Assembly: GCA_001466705.2 (NCBI GenBank)
Contig: LATX02000174.1
Coordinates: forward strand, 1 to 64,000
DNA: 64,000 nucleotides
DNA from: Moniliophthora roreri
Lineage: Eukaryota; Basidiomycota; Agaricomycetes; Agaricales; Marasmiaceae
Reading direction: 5' to 3'
Position 1 is the first letter of the stretch, and every line of letters starts with the position of its first letter. The notes under the pieces are model-generated. The model saw nothing but the letters and a program-made list of their open reading frames with translations. It was not told the origin of the DNA and did not search any database. A program made the translations under genes and the position numbers. Positions 35,110 through 47,534 of the stretch are shown here, one piece after another.

Positions 35110-36985
35110 TTTGCTGAGAAGATTTGAGTGTCGTAGAATTAGAGTTAGGAGCTTGGGCCCTCCTATATACTGAGTTGGGACCCATTGGGAAGATGATGGT
35201 GGTAAGGAAGAAAGAAAGAAGCGTAACGTGTGACACCGGGATGGCTTCTTGGGGCCCCACAAGTTGCGACAGCTGCAACACGTGCAATCAACAATCGATG
35301 GGCTACCGAATAACACGTCCAAGTCGCGAAACGTGTGATAGCGTGTAAAGAGGTCTGGACCTGCCAAAAAAAAAATATTAAGCGCCTTGAGCGATAAGAG
35401 ATCTGGATAAGGAAATTGGATCCCATCTAAATCCACCAAAAAGGTTCGACTCACCAGAAAGGAAATATTAGATGACTTGAGCGCTAAAGACTTCCGGTCC
35501 CAGAGGCCAGACACCCACAAGGGGTGGTTACCAGGCAATGTGGGTATGTATTGTCCATGGGTATCAAGAAATACAATGTGTGCTATTGCTACATCTCAAG
35601 AAAGTCCCAAGAAATTGATAAAAGTACATTAACGGCGGCGATTGTTACTATTAGAGCGATCTTTATAGTACTGTCCTAATGCATCTCTAATCTCTGTACC
35701 GACATACAGAACACAAGCATCCGTAGGCAAGAACTTGCATTTGACATTAAAGTCTATGGTACGTCCCTTAATGTCGGCCTCAAACCCATGCAGATATCTG
35801 ACCCCGTCATAGTTTGCACTTGACGACCGGTAGACGACCCGGTTTGCGAATTCACCTCTAAAGATGAAAATGGGATCCACTGTGTTTGAGACAGGGTACA
35901 CCGGTGACACCTCAACGTTATCCGGTAGCGGGTGCTGCTTCTTGTAATGCTCGATAACAGCAGTCTTATCCCTGTCGCAGATAACGAGACGAATGTTCTC
36001 GGGCTTGTTGTTGAAGCGTTTGCCCAAAATTTCACCTTTGATTTTGGCTTTGAACCATAAATCATGGGTGTTCTCTGCCTCGTATAGCCAGCGTTGACTC
36101 GGGTGGAGACTTCGAGTCTGCCATGTAGGTGTTGAAGGCATCGGATGATGACGATTAGAATCATCAGCCGATACCGTCCACGCCGGATCCGGAGTTGAAG
36201 AGCGAGATCGAGCAGACGAAGGACGATGTGAGCGAAGTGGGGGTGTCGTACTGCGAACGGATGGAGGAAGTTTGGCCACCTTTACATGGAAGGTCATGGA
36301 GTGGATGTAATTGCGCTTAGGATGGAATGCGGGATTCAACGGTCGTTCAACCAGGTGGAGAGGTAGTTCCCAGCTGTAGTAGCGAGTCAGTATCAGATAA
36401 AGAATGAGAAGGCAGAGACTTACTGCTCGTCAACGAGGTCTTCATAGTCATACATTTGGCGTTGACCCTGCCTGCCTATAACCTCAGACTCGACGGTGAT
36501 CTGCAATCCACTCTTGGTCTTCTGGCGTATGTGGACATCGTACACCCGAGCAACATCCCCCTTGTTATGACGTCCTTTGGCGTATATAAGGACACGTCTA
36601 TCCTTCCAAGGAATAGTGCCTGTTCGAGCCTTTTTGATCTTGGCTGAAGCTTCTACGTGGTCCATGACGAACACCTGCTGTGGGAGTCGCCGTAGGGCAA
36701 GCTTTTCGTTCCATTCAGATCGAAACTGCTGCCAATCTAGGCGAGTTGTGATCTCGCGAGGGCCCCGAACTGCCGCCTCCATCCACGGTGTTTGATGAAA
36801 AGTTTCGGGCTCGCGTCTGAATGCGTAACCTTGGCTTTTTTCATGTCGAGGAGTCAACCTGAAAGAATTTGCGTGACCAGAGAAGTCGTGATTGACGTTG
36901 TTGTCAGGATGCTTAATGAGGACATTGTCGGTTTCGAAACAGTTGGGAACGATGACAAAGCCTTCAACGCCAGAGACGTGGCGTN
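35110..36985 (-). pseudogene. Spt5-like gene, duplicated C-terminal part ending at a gap
   Basis: Nearly identical to 36999-38874. It contains the last exon (NPAFHPKRNYIHSMTFHV to GQYYKDRSNSNNRRR, stop near 35629) and the preceding exon up to DVA, where a single n at 36985 cuts it. The two copies differ at scattered sites, several of them CpG. The join TGCCGATCCTTGAATGCTGAG after the n also occurs at 47603. It is either a tandem duplication or two haplotypes placed side by side by the assembler. Confidence 0.7.
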
Positions 36986-37516
36986 TGCCGATCCTTGAAT
37001 GCTGAGAAGATTTGAGTGTCGTAGAATTAGAGTTAGGAGCTTGGGCCCTCCTATATACTGAGTTGGGACCCATTGGGAAGATGATGGTGGTAAGGAAGAA
37101 AGAAAGAAGCGTAACGTGTGACACCGGGATGGCTTCTTGGGGCCCCACAAGTTGCGACAGCTGCAACACGTGCAATCAACAATCGATGGGCTACCGAATA
37201 ACACGTCCAAGTCGCGAAACGTGTGATAGCGTGTAAAGAGGTCTGGACCTGCCAAAAAAAAAATATTAAGCGCCTTGAGCGATAAGAGATCTGGATAAGG
37301 AAATTGGATCCCATCTAAATCCACCAAAAAGGTTCGACTCACCAGAAAGGAAATATTAGATGACTTGAGCGCTAAAGACTTCCGGTCCCAGAGGCCAGAC
37401 ACCCACAAGGGGTGGTTACCAGGCAATGTGGGTATGTATTGTCCATGGGTATCAAGAAATACAATGTGTGCTATTGCTACATCTCAAGAAAGTCCCAAGA
37501 AATTGATAAAAGTACA

Positions 37517-40500
37517 TTAACGGCGGCGATTGTTACTATTAGAGCGATCTTTATAGTACTGTCCTAATGCATCTCTAATCTCTGTACCGACATACAGAAC
37601 ACAAGCATCCGTAGGCAAGAACTTGCATTTGACATTAAAGTCTATGGTACGTCCCTTAATGTCGGCCTCAAACCCATGCAGATATCTGACCCCGTCATAG
37701 TTTGCACTTGACGACCGGTAGACGACCCGGTTTGCGAATTCACCTCTAAAGATGAAAATGGGATCCACTGTGTTTGAGATAGGGTACACCGGTGACACCT
37801 CAACGTTATCCGGTAGCGGGTGCTGCTTCTTGTAATGCTCGATAACAGCAGTCTTATCCCTGTCGCAGATAACGAGACGAATGTTCTCGGGCTTGTTGTT
37901 GAAGCGTTTTCCCAAAATTTCACCTTTGATTTTGGCTTTGAACCATAAATCATGGGTGTTCTCTGCCTCGTATAGCCAGCGTTGACTCGGGTGGAGACTT
38001 CGAGTCTGCCATGTAGGTGTTGAAGGCATCGGATGATGACGATTAGAATCATCAGCCGATACCGTCCACGCCGGATCCGGAGTTGAAGAGCAAGATCGAG
38101 CAGACGAAGGACGATGTGAGCGAAGTGGGGGTGTCGTACTGCGAACGGATGGAGGAAGTTTGGCCACCTTTACATGGAAGGTCATAGAGTGGATGTAATT
38201 GCGCTTAGGATGGAATGCGGGATTCAACGGTCGTTCAACCAGGTGGAGAGGTAGTTCCCAGCTGTAGTAGCGAGTCAGTATCAGATAAAGAATGAGAAGG
38301 CAGAGACTTACTGCTCGTCAACGAGGTCTTCATAGTCATACATTTGGCGTTGACCCTGCCTGCCTATAACCTCAGACTCGACGGTGATCTGCAATCCACT
38401 CTTGGTCTTCTGGCGTATGTGGACATCGTACACCTGAGCAACATCCCCCTTGTTATGACGTCCTTTGGCGTATATAAGGACACGTCTATCCTTCCAAGGA
38501 ATAGTGCCTGATCGAGCCTTTTTGATCTTGGCTGAAGCTTCTACGTGGTCCATGACGAACACCTGCTGTGGGAGTCGCCGTAGAGCAAGCTTTTCGTTCC
38601 ATTCAGATCGAAACTGCTGCCAATCTAGGCGAGTTGTGATCTCGCGAGGGCCCCGAACTGCCGCCTCCATCCACGGTGTTTGATGAAAAGTTTCGGGCTC
38701 GCGTCTGAATGCGTAACCTTGGCTTTTTTCATGTCGAGGAGTCAACCTGAAAGAATTTGCGTGACCAGAGAAGTCGTGATTGACGTTGTTGTCAGGATGC
38801 TTAATGAGGACATTGTCGGTTTCGAAACAGTTGGGAATGATGACAAAGCCTTCAACGCCAGAGACGTGGCGTACAAAGTCACCCGGTAGCCATGACTTGA
38901 TGAGCTTCCACCCGAAACAATGTTCACCCACTCGAGTGGTAAGTGAGTCTAGAGAAGCCGGATCGCAATTATCGGGTCCAGGTTCATAACACTGGATAAC
39001 AGGACCACCAGGGAAGTGAGAGATCACTACACCTTGTTGGCCTGTGGGTGCCATGACCATTTCGCCGATGTCAAACCTCCAGTCCTCGATAGGAGGAAAG
39101 TTGCCGATGACCGCCGGATGGCTGCACTTGAGAAGTATGCGACCTTCCCGAGAGTTCGGCAATCGTCCGAGTGGTTTGATCATGGACTTTTCCACGATCT
39201 GCACCCTCATCCCATGCTGGAAGCCACCGTCAGGATAGACAGTGAGCCTCCTGCGCTTCTTCCCATACTGGGTGGGATCCCAAGCCTAAAACTGTGGAAG
39301 GCCAGCGGCTCTGACATAGTCGCCCAACTTTCAATCCGAGACACCCTTGAGTCGGAAGCAACCGACGCTTAGCCCGTACAGCGTCCGTGCTTACGCTCCT
39401 TATTTCAGGACAGTGACTGCATGACCATCAACCTTCAGAACAAGGGCAGGGTCATCGTAGTACAACGGCTTTCCGGGCTTTGGTAGCTCGGGTTCATAGC
39501 TCTGGCCTCTAGTGGGCTTGCCAGAAGCTTCAGGCTCGGTTTGCGGGTGGATGTCACCTATATCGCCCATGGGCACGTCCTCCTCGGTTAAACCCTGCCG
39601 TGTAGAAGGGTTATCGAGTCTTGTCTTCTTCCTGGGTGGCCCAGATGCTTCCTCCTCGCTATTCGGCTCTTTCTTCGGCTTTTCGATCGGACCAAGCCTA
39701 ACCCAGACACCTGCCTTTAGAACAGGCTTCTTTGGGTCTGGCTGGCGTTTCTCCACTCCGCCGGTGATGGTTTTAGCGATGCTAGATGCCATCGAAAGCG
39801 CACGAAGGATATCGAGAGGATCAGAGAGAACCGTCATATGGACGCCGTTGATGCCACCAGTTCGGGTACGACGAGTGTACATGCAACCACGAAGTATGCT
39901 AGCTGCACGAGGGCTATCCTGGGTCTGTATGTAGACATAACCAGAACCGCAAGATCCGGGTCGAGTGAGGGAAAAGATGTTGTCTTCGGGGTGTATCTTC
40001 TGGTAGCCTACAATGAAGTTTATGACGTCCTGTTCGCGGTAAGGCTAGATAACATTAGATGGTGAAAGGATACCGAGTAGGAATGGACATACCTTGCACT
40101 TGATCGACCAAACTTCTTGCGAACGATACCTCTTGACGTTGGGATCGTCCTCATCCAGCTCGAGTGCTACCCCTCCAACGGCAGTGTTTCCCTGATCCAA
40201 AACCAGCCCAGATCCTCCAACAGCAACGGAATCATCACCAGCAGATTCATCTTGTGGCTCTGAAAAGAGCGAATCCTGGTCTGAGAATAGCGAGTCATGA
40301 TCGTCGGCGTCCAGAGCTCTATTGAGAGCCTGATAGTTGACGGGCCTCCCTACGTCGTCGTCGTCGTCATTTATGAACCCATCTGCTGTAGAACAAGCAT
40401 ACATTAGCTTGACAATGATAGCTGAATGTTGAAATTTCCATACCGCCTTCATCATCCTCAGAATCGTATCCCCCTCTATCGACGGCAGCCTCCAGATCCA

Positions 40501-40564
40501 AAAATTGACGGACATCGGCCTGGGCAACTGCTTCAGCTTGCTGAGACGACGACGACGACTCCAT
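37517..40564 (-). CDS. Spt5-like transcription elongation factor (NGN and KOW domains)
   Basis: Exons 40564-40444, 40385-40093 and 40044 onward encode an acidic leader (DGFINDDDDDVGRP), then the NGN-like block VKRYRSQEVWSIKCK, PYREQDVINFIVGYQKIH, SGYVYIQTQDSPRAASIL and GINGVHMTVLSDPLDIL, followed by KAGVWVRLGPI (KOW-like). After a stop and a shift near 39280-39400 the text continues KLGDYVRAAGLP, WRFDIGEMVMAPTGQQGVV (second KOW-like) and LPGDFVRHVSGVEGFVI. A last intron joins DE to HWELPLHLVERPLNPAF. Spt5 binds Spt4 and RNA polymerase II, and NGN plus KOW is its signature. This is a diverged transposon-borne paralogue. Whether the break at 39.3 kb is a lesion or separates two genes is open. 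Confidence 0.7.
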
Positions 40565-40833
40565 AGTACCTGCAAAAACCATCTTTCAGCATGCATTTTC
40601 CCTGGTTTTTTCATCCAAGTAAAAATTTCTCAAATTCAATTTTTTTTGGTCTTTTTGACACTCAAATTGTATTATAATTTATTGTATGACTTCTAGATTA
40701 GAAAGAAAAACTTACATGGGACGACAACGAGGGAGGGAGCTCAACGCAGGCGTCGATGATGGTGGTTGTGGAAAAAGCGAAAAAAATGATAAGTCCCACG
40801 CGCGCGGCAGTATTGGTCTGAATAATCTTGAGG

Positions 40834-40857
40834 TGGTCAACTCACGTGAGTTGACCA
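40834..40857. promoter_or_regulatory. 24 bp perfect palindrome in the divergent promoter
   Basis: TGGTCAACTCAC is followed immediately by its exact reverse complement, with CACGTG (E-box core) in the centre. It lies in the roughly 500 bp between the Spt5-like start (leftward) and the Plavaka transposase (rightward). A second inverted pair, GTCCGAC...GTCGGAC, lies just to its right (about 40858-40900). A dimeric factor binding site serving both genes is a reasonable guess. Confidence 0.6.
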
Positions 40858-41062
40858 GTCCGACATTACTCAGGCTATCATACCCTCGCGTCGGACTTTG
40901 AATAATTTTTTCTTCTTGCTCGCTACCTCCACAATCGATAATAACGGTAAGTATTCTTCACGCTAAGTACAGTAGAATTAGTGTATCAAATTAATNGCAA
41001 GGAAGTGTGGATGAGAATATGGAGGGTGGGCATCTAGGAGTGGAAGAATTTGGAAATGTGAA

Positions 41063-42380
41063 TGTGGGACGTATCGGTGAAGTTCGTATGTTCTCATTTT
41101 AGTCCTGAATATATCCTCATGGGTGTTCAGCATGCAGATGACGCGTCAATGGATATCCTAGATCCAAACACGATAGAAGAACCTGATGCGCCTATTAATC
41201 CTCTTCGAAAGACCAACACGTGAACTTCACGATTGCCATCTCGTTATCGTGATTTCAGTCTGGCTACGGGTTATTCATTTTTAGCAGACCCGATTCATCA
41301 TCAGCCAACTCCTTCTCCCGAGCCAATGGAGGACATGCAAGAGGTTGAATCTGGATCTCCGAAAGCATCACAGGAATCCAACCCAATGGAGCAGGATCAT
41401 CCCAACGAGAACGACTATTTCATCAGTCAGCCAAACGAATTCGGTATCTATCGTATCCATCGGTATCACAGACCATCTCGAGAACCCAAATATGGAATCG
41501 ATGATCTTGCCGATTCGCGCAACTTTGACGTTGCACCTTCCTTTTCGACGCAGATTAATACTCATGTGTATCGTATATGTTTAATAATATCGTGTATACT
41601 CGCCTTGATATTCGCGTGTGGTGTGATTGGTCCGAAANTGTGGGACGTATCGGTGAAGTTCGTATGTTCTCATTTTAGTCCTGAATATATCCTCATGGGT
41701 GTTCAGCATGCAGATGACGCGTCAATGGATATCCTAGATCCAAACACGATAGAAGAACCTGATGCGCCTATTAATCCTCTTCGAAAGACCAACACGCGAA
41801 CTTCACGATTGCCATCTCGTTATCGTGATTTCAGTCTGGCTACGGGTTATTCATTTTTAGCAGACCCGATTCATCATCAGCCAACTCCTTCTCCCGAGCC
41901 AATGGAGGACATGCAAGAGGTTGAATCTGGATCTCCGAAAGCATCACAGGAATCCAACCCAATGGAGCAGGATCATCCCAACGAGAACGACTATTTCATC
42001 AGTCAGCCAAACGAATTCGGTATCTATCATATCCATCGGTATCACAGACCATCTCGAGAACCTGAATATGGAATCGATGATCTTGCCGATTCGCGCAACT
42101 TTGATGTTGCACCTTCCTTTTCGAGGTCTCCGGAAGCAATATACGGCAAAGTGACACCCGAAGGTGATCCATCTTCTAGCCCTAGCTCGCATAGGCCAAG
42201 TCATGTCATTGGATCATCACATGAGGGAGACACCAACAGTCTACAGGAGTCTCAGGATCTCGAACATTATCCTTCAGTCGAAGTACCCTCCGACGGTGAA
42301 TCACACATAAGCGAGAATGAGGTTGCTGTTGGTCCCTTCCAGAACAGCACGATATTCCACTTAATGGACTGGGCGATAAT
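41063..42380 (+). pseudogene. Plavaka transposase N-terminal region, two rearranged partial copies
   Basis: Both copies encode LPSRYRDFSLATGYSFLADP, SQPNEFGIYRIHRYHRPSR and PEYGIDDLADSRNF. The second adds RSPEAIYGKVTPEGD and VGPFQNSTIFHLMDWA, the usual Plavaka N-terminal order. Copy 1 (41063-41637) jumps at DVAPSFS straight into the 3' end of the element (CGCAGATTAATACTCATG) and ends at the n at 41638. Copy 2 jumps at DWA into the 3' flank (ATAATTTATAATACACTC). A stop interrupts copy 1 just before LPSRYRD (CACGTGA versus CACGCGA in copy 2). Both are internally deleted, non-autonomous versions. Confidence 0.8.
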
Positions 42381-42532
42381 TTATAATACACTCACTCAAA
42401 TGCTGGCTAGCATTTGTGTGGTCTGAAATGACCCTAAACTATGTTTTTCCCATCGAGATGACTATTCCCGACAATAAGCGCCCATAAACGCTCACCTCTG
42501 TGGTCCCAAATGATTTTTTCGTCGTTATCAGA

Positions 42533-43440
42533 TATTAAACGCCAATGATATGGGTGCTTATTATCCGAAATAACTTTTTAGTCATTCCCGACGTTAAGCG
42601 CCCATAAGCGCCCACAAGCACTCAAGAGCGATCAAGCAAATGAAAGTTATACGCCAGAACATGCGCGATCACAAAATCGATCTACACGACATACCCCGAT
42701 GACACCAAATTCGTGATCTACGCCCCAGAAAACCCCTAGACCGAATTTTCTTTGCTTTGTGAACACATTGAATGTGTCGTTGGGGGCTGCATAGGTTCAT
42801 TTGGTATCATTTGTGGTACCTGAAAATGCGCCGCCCGCCCTTTGCCCGCCCTTTCCTTTACACCGCGACGACTCACCCGCTCTCCGCACTCGATCTCGTT
42901 CGATATCTGACGGATCTTCGAGATGTTCGCTATTTCAACGTCCTGGGTAAGTCCTTTCTCTTTTCTGAGCATTTTTCTTACTGATGGCTTGTAGATGGTA
43001 ACTGCCTCCATCAAACTCGAGGCTACGTTCTTCAAATCGTTCAGTTTGTTCGACAAACGCGGCGACATCTACGCTTTTCATATCGTTGACGACGAAGACC
43101 CCCAATATCTATTCAAAGTTGGACGAACAAGCCGGCCACTGGAGGAGAGGATGATTGAATGGGATCGACAGTGCCCGAGCAAGGTACATATCTGGCACGA
43201 GGGTATACTAGTGGCTCATAGCCATCGCGTTGGTGAGTTTTTTTCGCATTTTCCATCTTCAACGCGCTAACTCGAACCCTAGAGTGTCTAGTTCATCTCG
43301 AACTGATGGCTTGTGGGTACGAAAGGGTCATTGAAATGTGCCCCGACTGTAAGTTTTTCTTCTCCGCCTTCGATTCGCGTACTGATAGGTTTTAGGCGGG
43401 AAAAAACATCAAGAAATCTTTCATCTCCCGACTAATGTAG
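42533..43440 (+). pseudogene. GIY-YIG (T5orf172/DUF1766-type) gene, copy 1, truncated
   Basis: Nearly identical to copy 2 at 52533-53206. It encodes GDIYAFHIVDDEDPQYLFKV, GRTSRPLEERMIEWDRQCPS and, after an intron, ECLVHLELMACGYERVIEM. The two R-to-C or R-adjacent changes and several upstream differences are CpG transitions relative to copy 2. The last exon breaks at about 43436, where unrelated AT-rich sequence begins. Confidence 0.75.
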
Positions 43441-43728
43441 GATGCCAAATTTTTAAATATTTAACGTCGTTGACGTCTCGGGCATTTAAACATTCTGAAA
43501 AACATACGCATACAATAGTGTTTAAATACCATTTAAATATGGAACATTTAGATAAGTACAGTGGGCATATAGCACCATTTAAACAACATTCAAAAACCTC
43601 CCGGGACACCTCAATGGCACCCCTGCTATCAACAATGGAGTTTCTGGCACATCATGTAACTGTGAGGGGAGTGGTGGAGGTGAGGATTGAAAAGCGCATG
43701 GAGCTCCGACGAGCGAAAGAGACCCGCA
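43436..43728. other. Unexplained AT-rich island between element fragments
   Basis: It holds four or more ATTTAAA motifs, a CCCGGGAC palindrome and no coding sequence. It joins the broken GIY-YIG copy on its left to the inverted left-end copy on its right. It may be a small non-autonomous element or filler DNA. No clear terminal repeats. Confidence 0.35.
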
Positions 43729-44397
43729 ATTCTCCAGACGACAAAGAATAACTAAAGCGAGTTTTCTGACTTTACTTCGTTTGATATTCAAGCTGATTAA
43801 TCCCCAGCTTATAGGATTGTCATGGACTTTTTCGTTTGGCTTATTCGTTTTTGGACTTCTGCTATAATACTACTTGTATTTGGACCCTTATGCTGTGTAC
43901 TTGTGTTTGGACTCTTATGCTATGTATTTGTGTTTAGAGTTTGCTGTATTGCTACTTGTAGAGGGATACCGGACTGGTAATAATGCGGGATACGTATAGG
44001 ATGGATGTACAATCATGTTTGTAGTATGATCAAGATTATTCAATGTGTTAACTGGTTTCTATATATGTCTGAATGTGATGTGGCCGGGTCTGGTGACAGG
44101 GTCACTGGGATCCTTGATGGCGAAATACATTATAATGGCCAAAATACATTATAATGGCCAAAATACATTATAATAGCCAGAATACATTATAATAGCCATA
44201 ATACATTATAATAGCTGAAATACATTATAATAGCCAGAATACATTATAACCATTTTGGTTCATTTTAATCCATTAAAATAAAGGAACAACAATTATATTA
44301 CATTAAAATACGCCGTAATGATTATAGTGTATTTTGGCCATTATAACGTATTTCACTCATTTTATTCCAATATATTTAGGTGTCCATTTCGCTGATG
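43729..44397. repeat. Inverted copy of the Plavaka-class left end
   Basis: Reverse complement of about 32281-32946, including the last codons of the DUF6698 gene, the non-coding 3' flank and the TTATAATG array, ending ATTTCGCTGATG. The array has fewer or altered units. It is an extra left end, not the true right end found at 53560, so it comes from a second, mostly deleted element in opposite orientation. Confidence 0.75.
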
Positions 44398-44525
44398 CAC
44401 GTGCAAACGCGCCGGGCACGTGTGACACTCGTCCCCGCAGTCAACCATACTGTACCTCGGTCCTTGCCAGCTTTCTTTCCTTCCCCTTCCTTCCCCGCCC
44501 GGCGTCGTCCCCCACTTTATCCCAT

Positions 44526-45820
44526 GACTTCTACGACACCTCTCCTCAGCCGTTCCCTCTTCCTGCCTTCAGTCAGGTCCTTGGTGGTTTACATGTGGCA
44601 GCAAGAGACGAGCCTCGATGATAGGGATTTGTAGAGGGTGCTCAGGCATAGGACGTAGGNTTCGCGCAGGGTTGAGGTATAGCAAAGGTGAAAAACGAAA
44701 ATACTGGTTACCCCAAATGGGTGTAGCGCAGCCTCCGGGACAAGTCGAACGAGGTGTCAACAGAGTCATCACCAAAATCGCTGGGCGGCACCAAGCAGAA
44801 GAGGTTCACGCACCTCTCTTACAAGACGAAGCAGAGGATGTATACCACAATGCACCGGATTTACGTGATTCAGATGCAAGGTTGGAAGATGTTTGGGCTG
44901 CTCAGCATGCTCAAGGTGATTTTGGATTACCGTTTGGGGATTTGGACAATGACGATGAAGATCTCTTTGAACATTCAAAGAAATACGTGTTTGGGGATTA
45001 TAATTACCCCGTGATTGATGTGAGTACGGAGGATGCGAGGCATGAAATGTGGGCGGAAGAGGAGAGGGTGTTGAGGGATGAACAGAGTGCGTGGTTCCAA
45101 GGCAAGGGGGTGCTAAGGGAGCGACCTGCGTGGGAGGGGTATGGAGCCGTTGGGACTTCAAAGCCTCGACGTGTGTATCAGGAGCAGGAACATAAAGACG
45201 AACGAGTGATTGATCACGATACCGAACGTGCAGAGTCGTCGTCTGCAGGTATGGATGTCAAGTTAAGGTGGCAGCGGCGGTCGGGGTCGGCACACTCACA
45301 CTCTCCGGTACAAAGACACTCCCCACCCTCCGCATCTACATCCAGACCCAGATCCCGCGTCAATTCTCAAGCCAAGTCACCCTCAACCGCAGCCAAATCC
45401 AAATCACCAACGCCACTCCCACCAGATGCAGTTGACCTTGTTGTCGAAGCTGACTCATCCAGCTCTCCACACTCACATTCTCGGCCACCGCTGAAGAAAA
45501 TTTATCGACGTGGGTTCGTTGGACCTGATGGTGAGCGAGGGGAGGTTGAGGTTTCTGGGGCCGGCTCTGGTTCTGGTTCGCCGGACAAACAACAAGTTGA
45601 AACCGGTGAAGAGGTTCTTAGTGCTATCGAATCTCAGTCCGAGGGCGAGCAAGTTGAGGAAGTCATCCAAGACCTTGACCAAGAATCAGGAGTAAAAGAT
45701 GTAGAGATAACCACTGGTGTAGATGAGCATGGGCGGCGGCAGGTGGCGACAACCACGACACCGCCTGCGTATGTTCTTGGGGAGGGGGAGGAGGAGGAAG
45801 GAAATCCGTGGGCGTCATGA
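44526..45820 (+). CDS. Host-like hypothetical protein with possible mitochondrial presequence
   Basis: The likely start at 44526 encodes MTSTTPLLSRSLFLPSVR, basic and hydrophobic like a mitochondrial presequence. An intron containing the n at 44660 follows, then the main exon resumes LRYSKGEKRKYWLPQMG. The body has an acidic part (DLDNDDEDLFEHSKKYVFGD, PVIDVSTEDARHEMWAEEE) and a long Ser-rich tail with SKSPTPLPPDA, a GSGSGS run and an acidic finish (GEGEEEEGNPWAS). CpG content is high and there are no stops, unlike the transposon blocks. Function not recognised. The neighbouring transposon end is only about 130 bp upstream of the start. Confidence 0.55.
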
Positions 45821-46255
45821 TACATACACGATCAAGACTTGTTTATCAATTATCTTTTGGTATAATGTATACAGTGTGGATAGGTGCTCCGTGTTAGTGT
45901 AATGACCCACTGCTTACTTGTACATGTCTTTTTTGCGTCGCGCTCTTGTTCGTGGTCCAGCCACTGCAAGAGTTGATGCGTTGTCTCGCAGACAAGGGTG
46001 ACATATAGTTAGTATGAGCTGACAATGCTATACGTTGGCTTCATCACCAAAACTCGACTCTGTACAACAGCGAGATCGAATCACGTCACCCCTCGGGCCA
46101 ACTCAAATCGCACACTCACGGGCTGAGGTTCTCGAATAACGAAGCAAAATTATCAGCGTGATACTACAATACAACAGTATAACCCTGTAGAGAGTATTTC
46201 GAAAGTAATGTAATATATTGAAGAACTTGGGGACGAGATAAGGAGGTTAGCTGTT

Positions 46256-47268
46256 TCATATTAGTAACCTCAAAAGACTCCCCGCATCCCAAGTGCTAGA
46301 AACATCGTTTGCGTTGAACCTCCCAAAGGCCAGCCGTACCATTCGACGCGACAGATGAGAGTATGGACATCTCTGCGTCCGGAAATCCATGTCCATGTCT
46401 AGCAACAGGATCATCGCCCTCCACGAACGGGTTATAACTTGGGTCCAATAATAAATCGTTGGGATGATGTTCGCAAGGGAGGTGTGACTTGACACTGGTA
46501 GATGGTCTAAAGAGGGCGACTCTTTTATCAGGACCGCCTTCTTTTTGCCCAACGCCTTCGCCTTACGCCACGTCCTCACATTGACCACCGTCATGGGAGA
46601 AGTAGGGTTCGAACCCCGTGAAAGTTGTTCAGTCGACTTTAAGTTGGTACTCGGTCGAACACTGTACGTGATTGGATCATCTCCGCCATCCTCAAGTCGC
46701 CGTTCGATAGCAAGCAGGCACCGAGAACGTCCAGCAGTTTTAGCCGTATATCCACGTGAATCCGGATTAGTGACGGGATTGTAACGACTTTTTCCACTAC
46801 GAGTGAACCGTGCGTTGAACCAGGATACTGCATCAGGTTTGACTCTGTGCAACGATTTTACCGATAGGTCATCAAAAGAAATGGGCAATTCTTCTGCGTC
46901 TTGTGTGCTATAGTCGAATATCTCGTCATTGGGAGGCAGGGGGTTGTCGGTGTTATCGGAATTGGAAGGGGTGGAGCCTGCGATAGTAGATGAAGTGGAG
47001 TTTTGCGAGCGAATGGGCCATATCTCTTCGTCGCTACCAACCTCGGAGTATTCGCCGTCTTCATCACCAATCTCTATAGCATCTATCGCGTCGTCATTTT
47101 CCGAAGGCTTCTGTTGCGAGCAATGAGTGCTCGCCTTCTCCAAGTCACCATCTTCATGCTCGTCGGCCTCGGATAATGTCATATTAGTCCTTGCCAAATG
47201 TGAAGGTTTCCTTTTTTTACTTTCTCTAGGACTTGCATACGAATTGCGTGCCCATGCTCTGTCCATAG
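46256..47268 (-). CDS. Host-like hypothetical protein, acidic N-terminal half
   Basis: Open over more than 330 codons from MDRAWARNSY. Acidic, Ser/Asn-rich first half (AIEIGDEDGEYSEVGSDEE), then LHRVKPDAVSWFNARFTRSG and GYTAKTAGRSRCLLAIERRL, with a basic KAKALGKKKAVLIK stretch. No family recognised. The 5' side has an n at 47272 next to the start, so upstream exons may be missing. CpG content is normal, as in the neighbouring gene, which is convergent with it. Confidence 0.45.
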
Positions 47269-47534
47269 TACNTATATGCCCCATTCAAACTTGGAAGGCG
47301 CCATGTTTTCGAGACTGTCGGAAATAAAATGCGCGTATCACAAATAAACATGATTCATTACTTTCAAGTGGCCCTGATATACTTGACTACTTTCATTCTC
47401 CATTTCTGTGTGTGTGAGTGTGTGGAGAGGGTTTGATGCATTTTAATCATTTCTTCTTTTTCGAAAAAGAAGAGTCAGAAAGTGAGAGGTCACCGGTCAC
47501 ACCCCCCGTTGCAGTATTTAGCATTCCNATGTTG

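Noticed and set aside
35056..35538. Leftward 160-190 codon frame (MPGNHPLWVSGL..), present in three copies
   Set aside because: It lies in the non-coding 3' flank of the Spt5-like gene, overlaps other frames and is repeated only because the flank is duplicated. No family resemblance.
41233..42426. A 397-codon open frame across 41233-42426
   Set aside because: It crosses the n at 41638 and two deletion junctions; it is two rearranged transposase pieces, not one protein.
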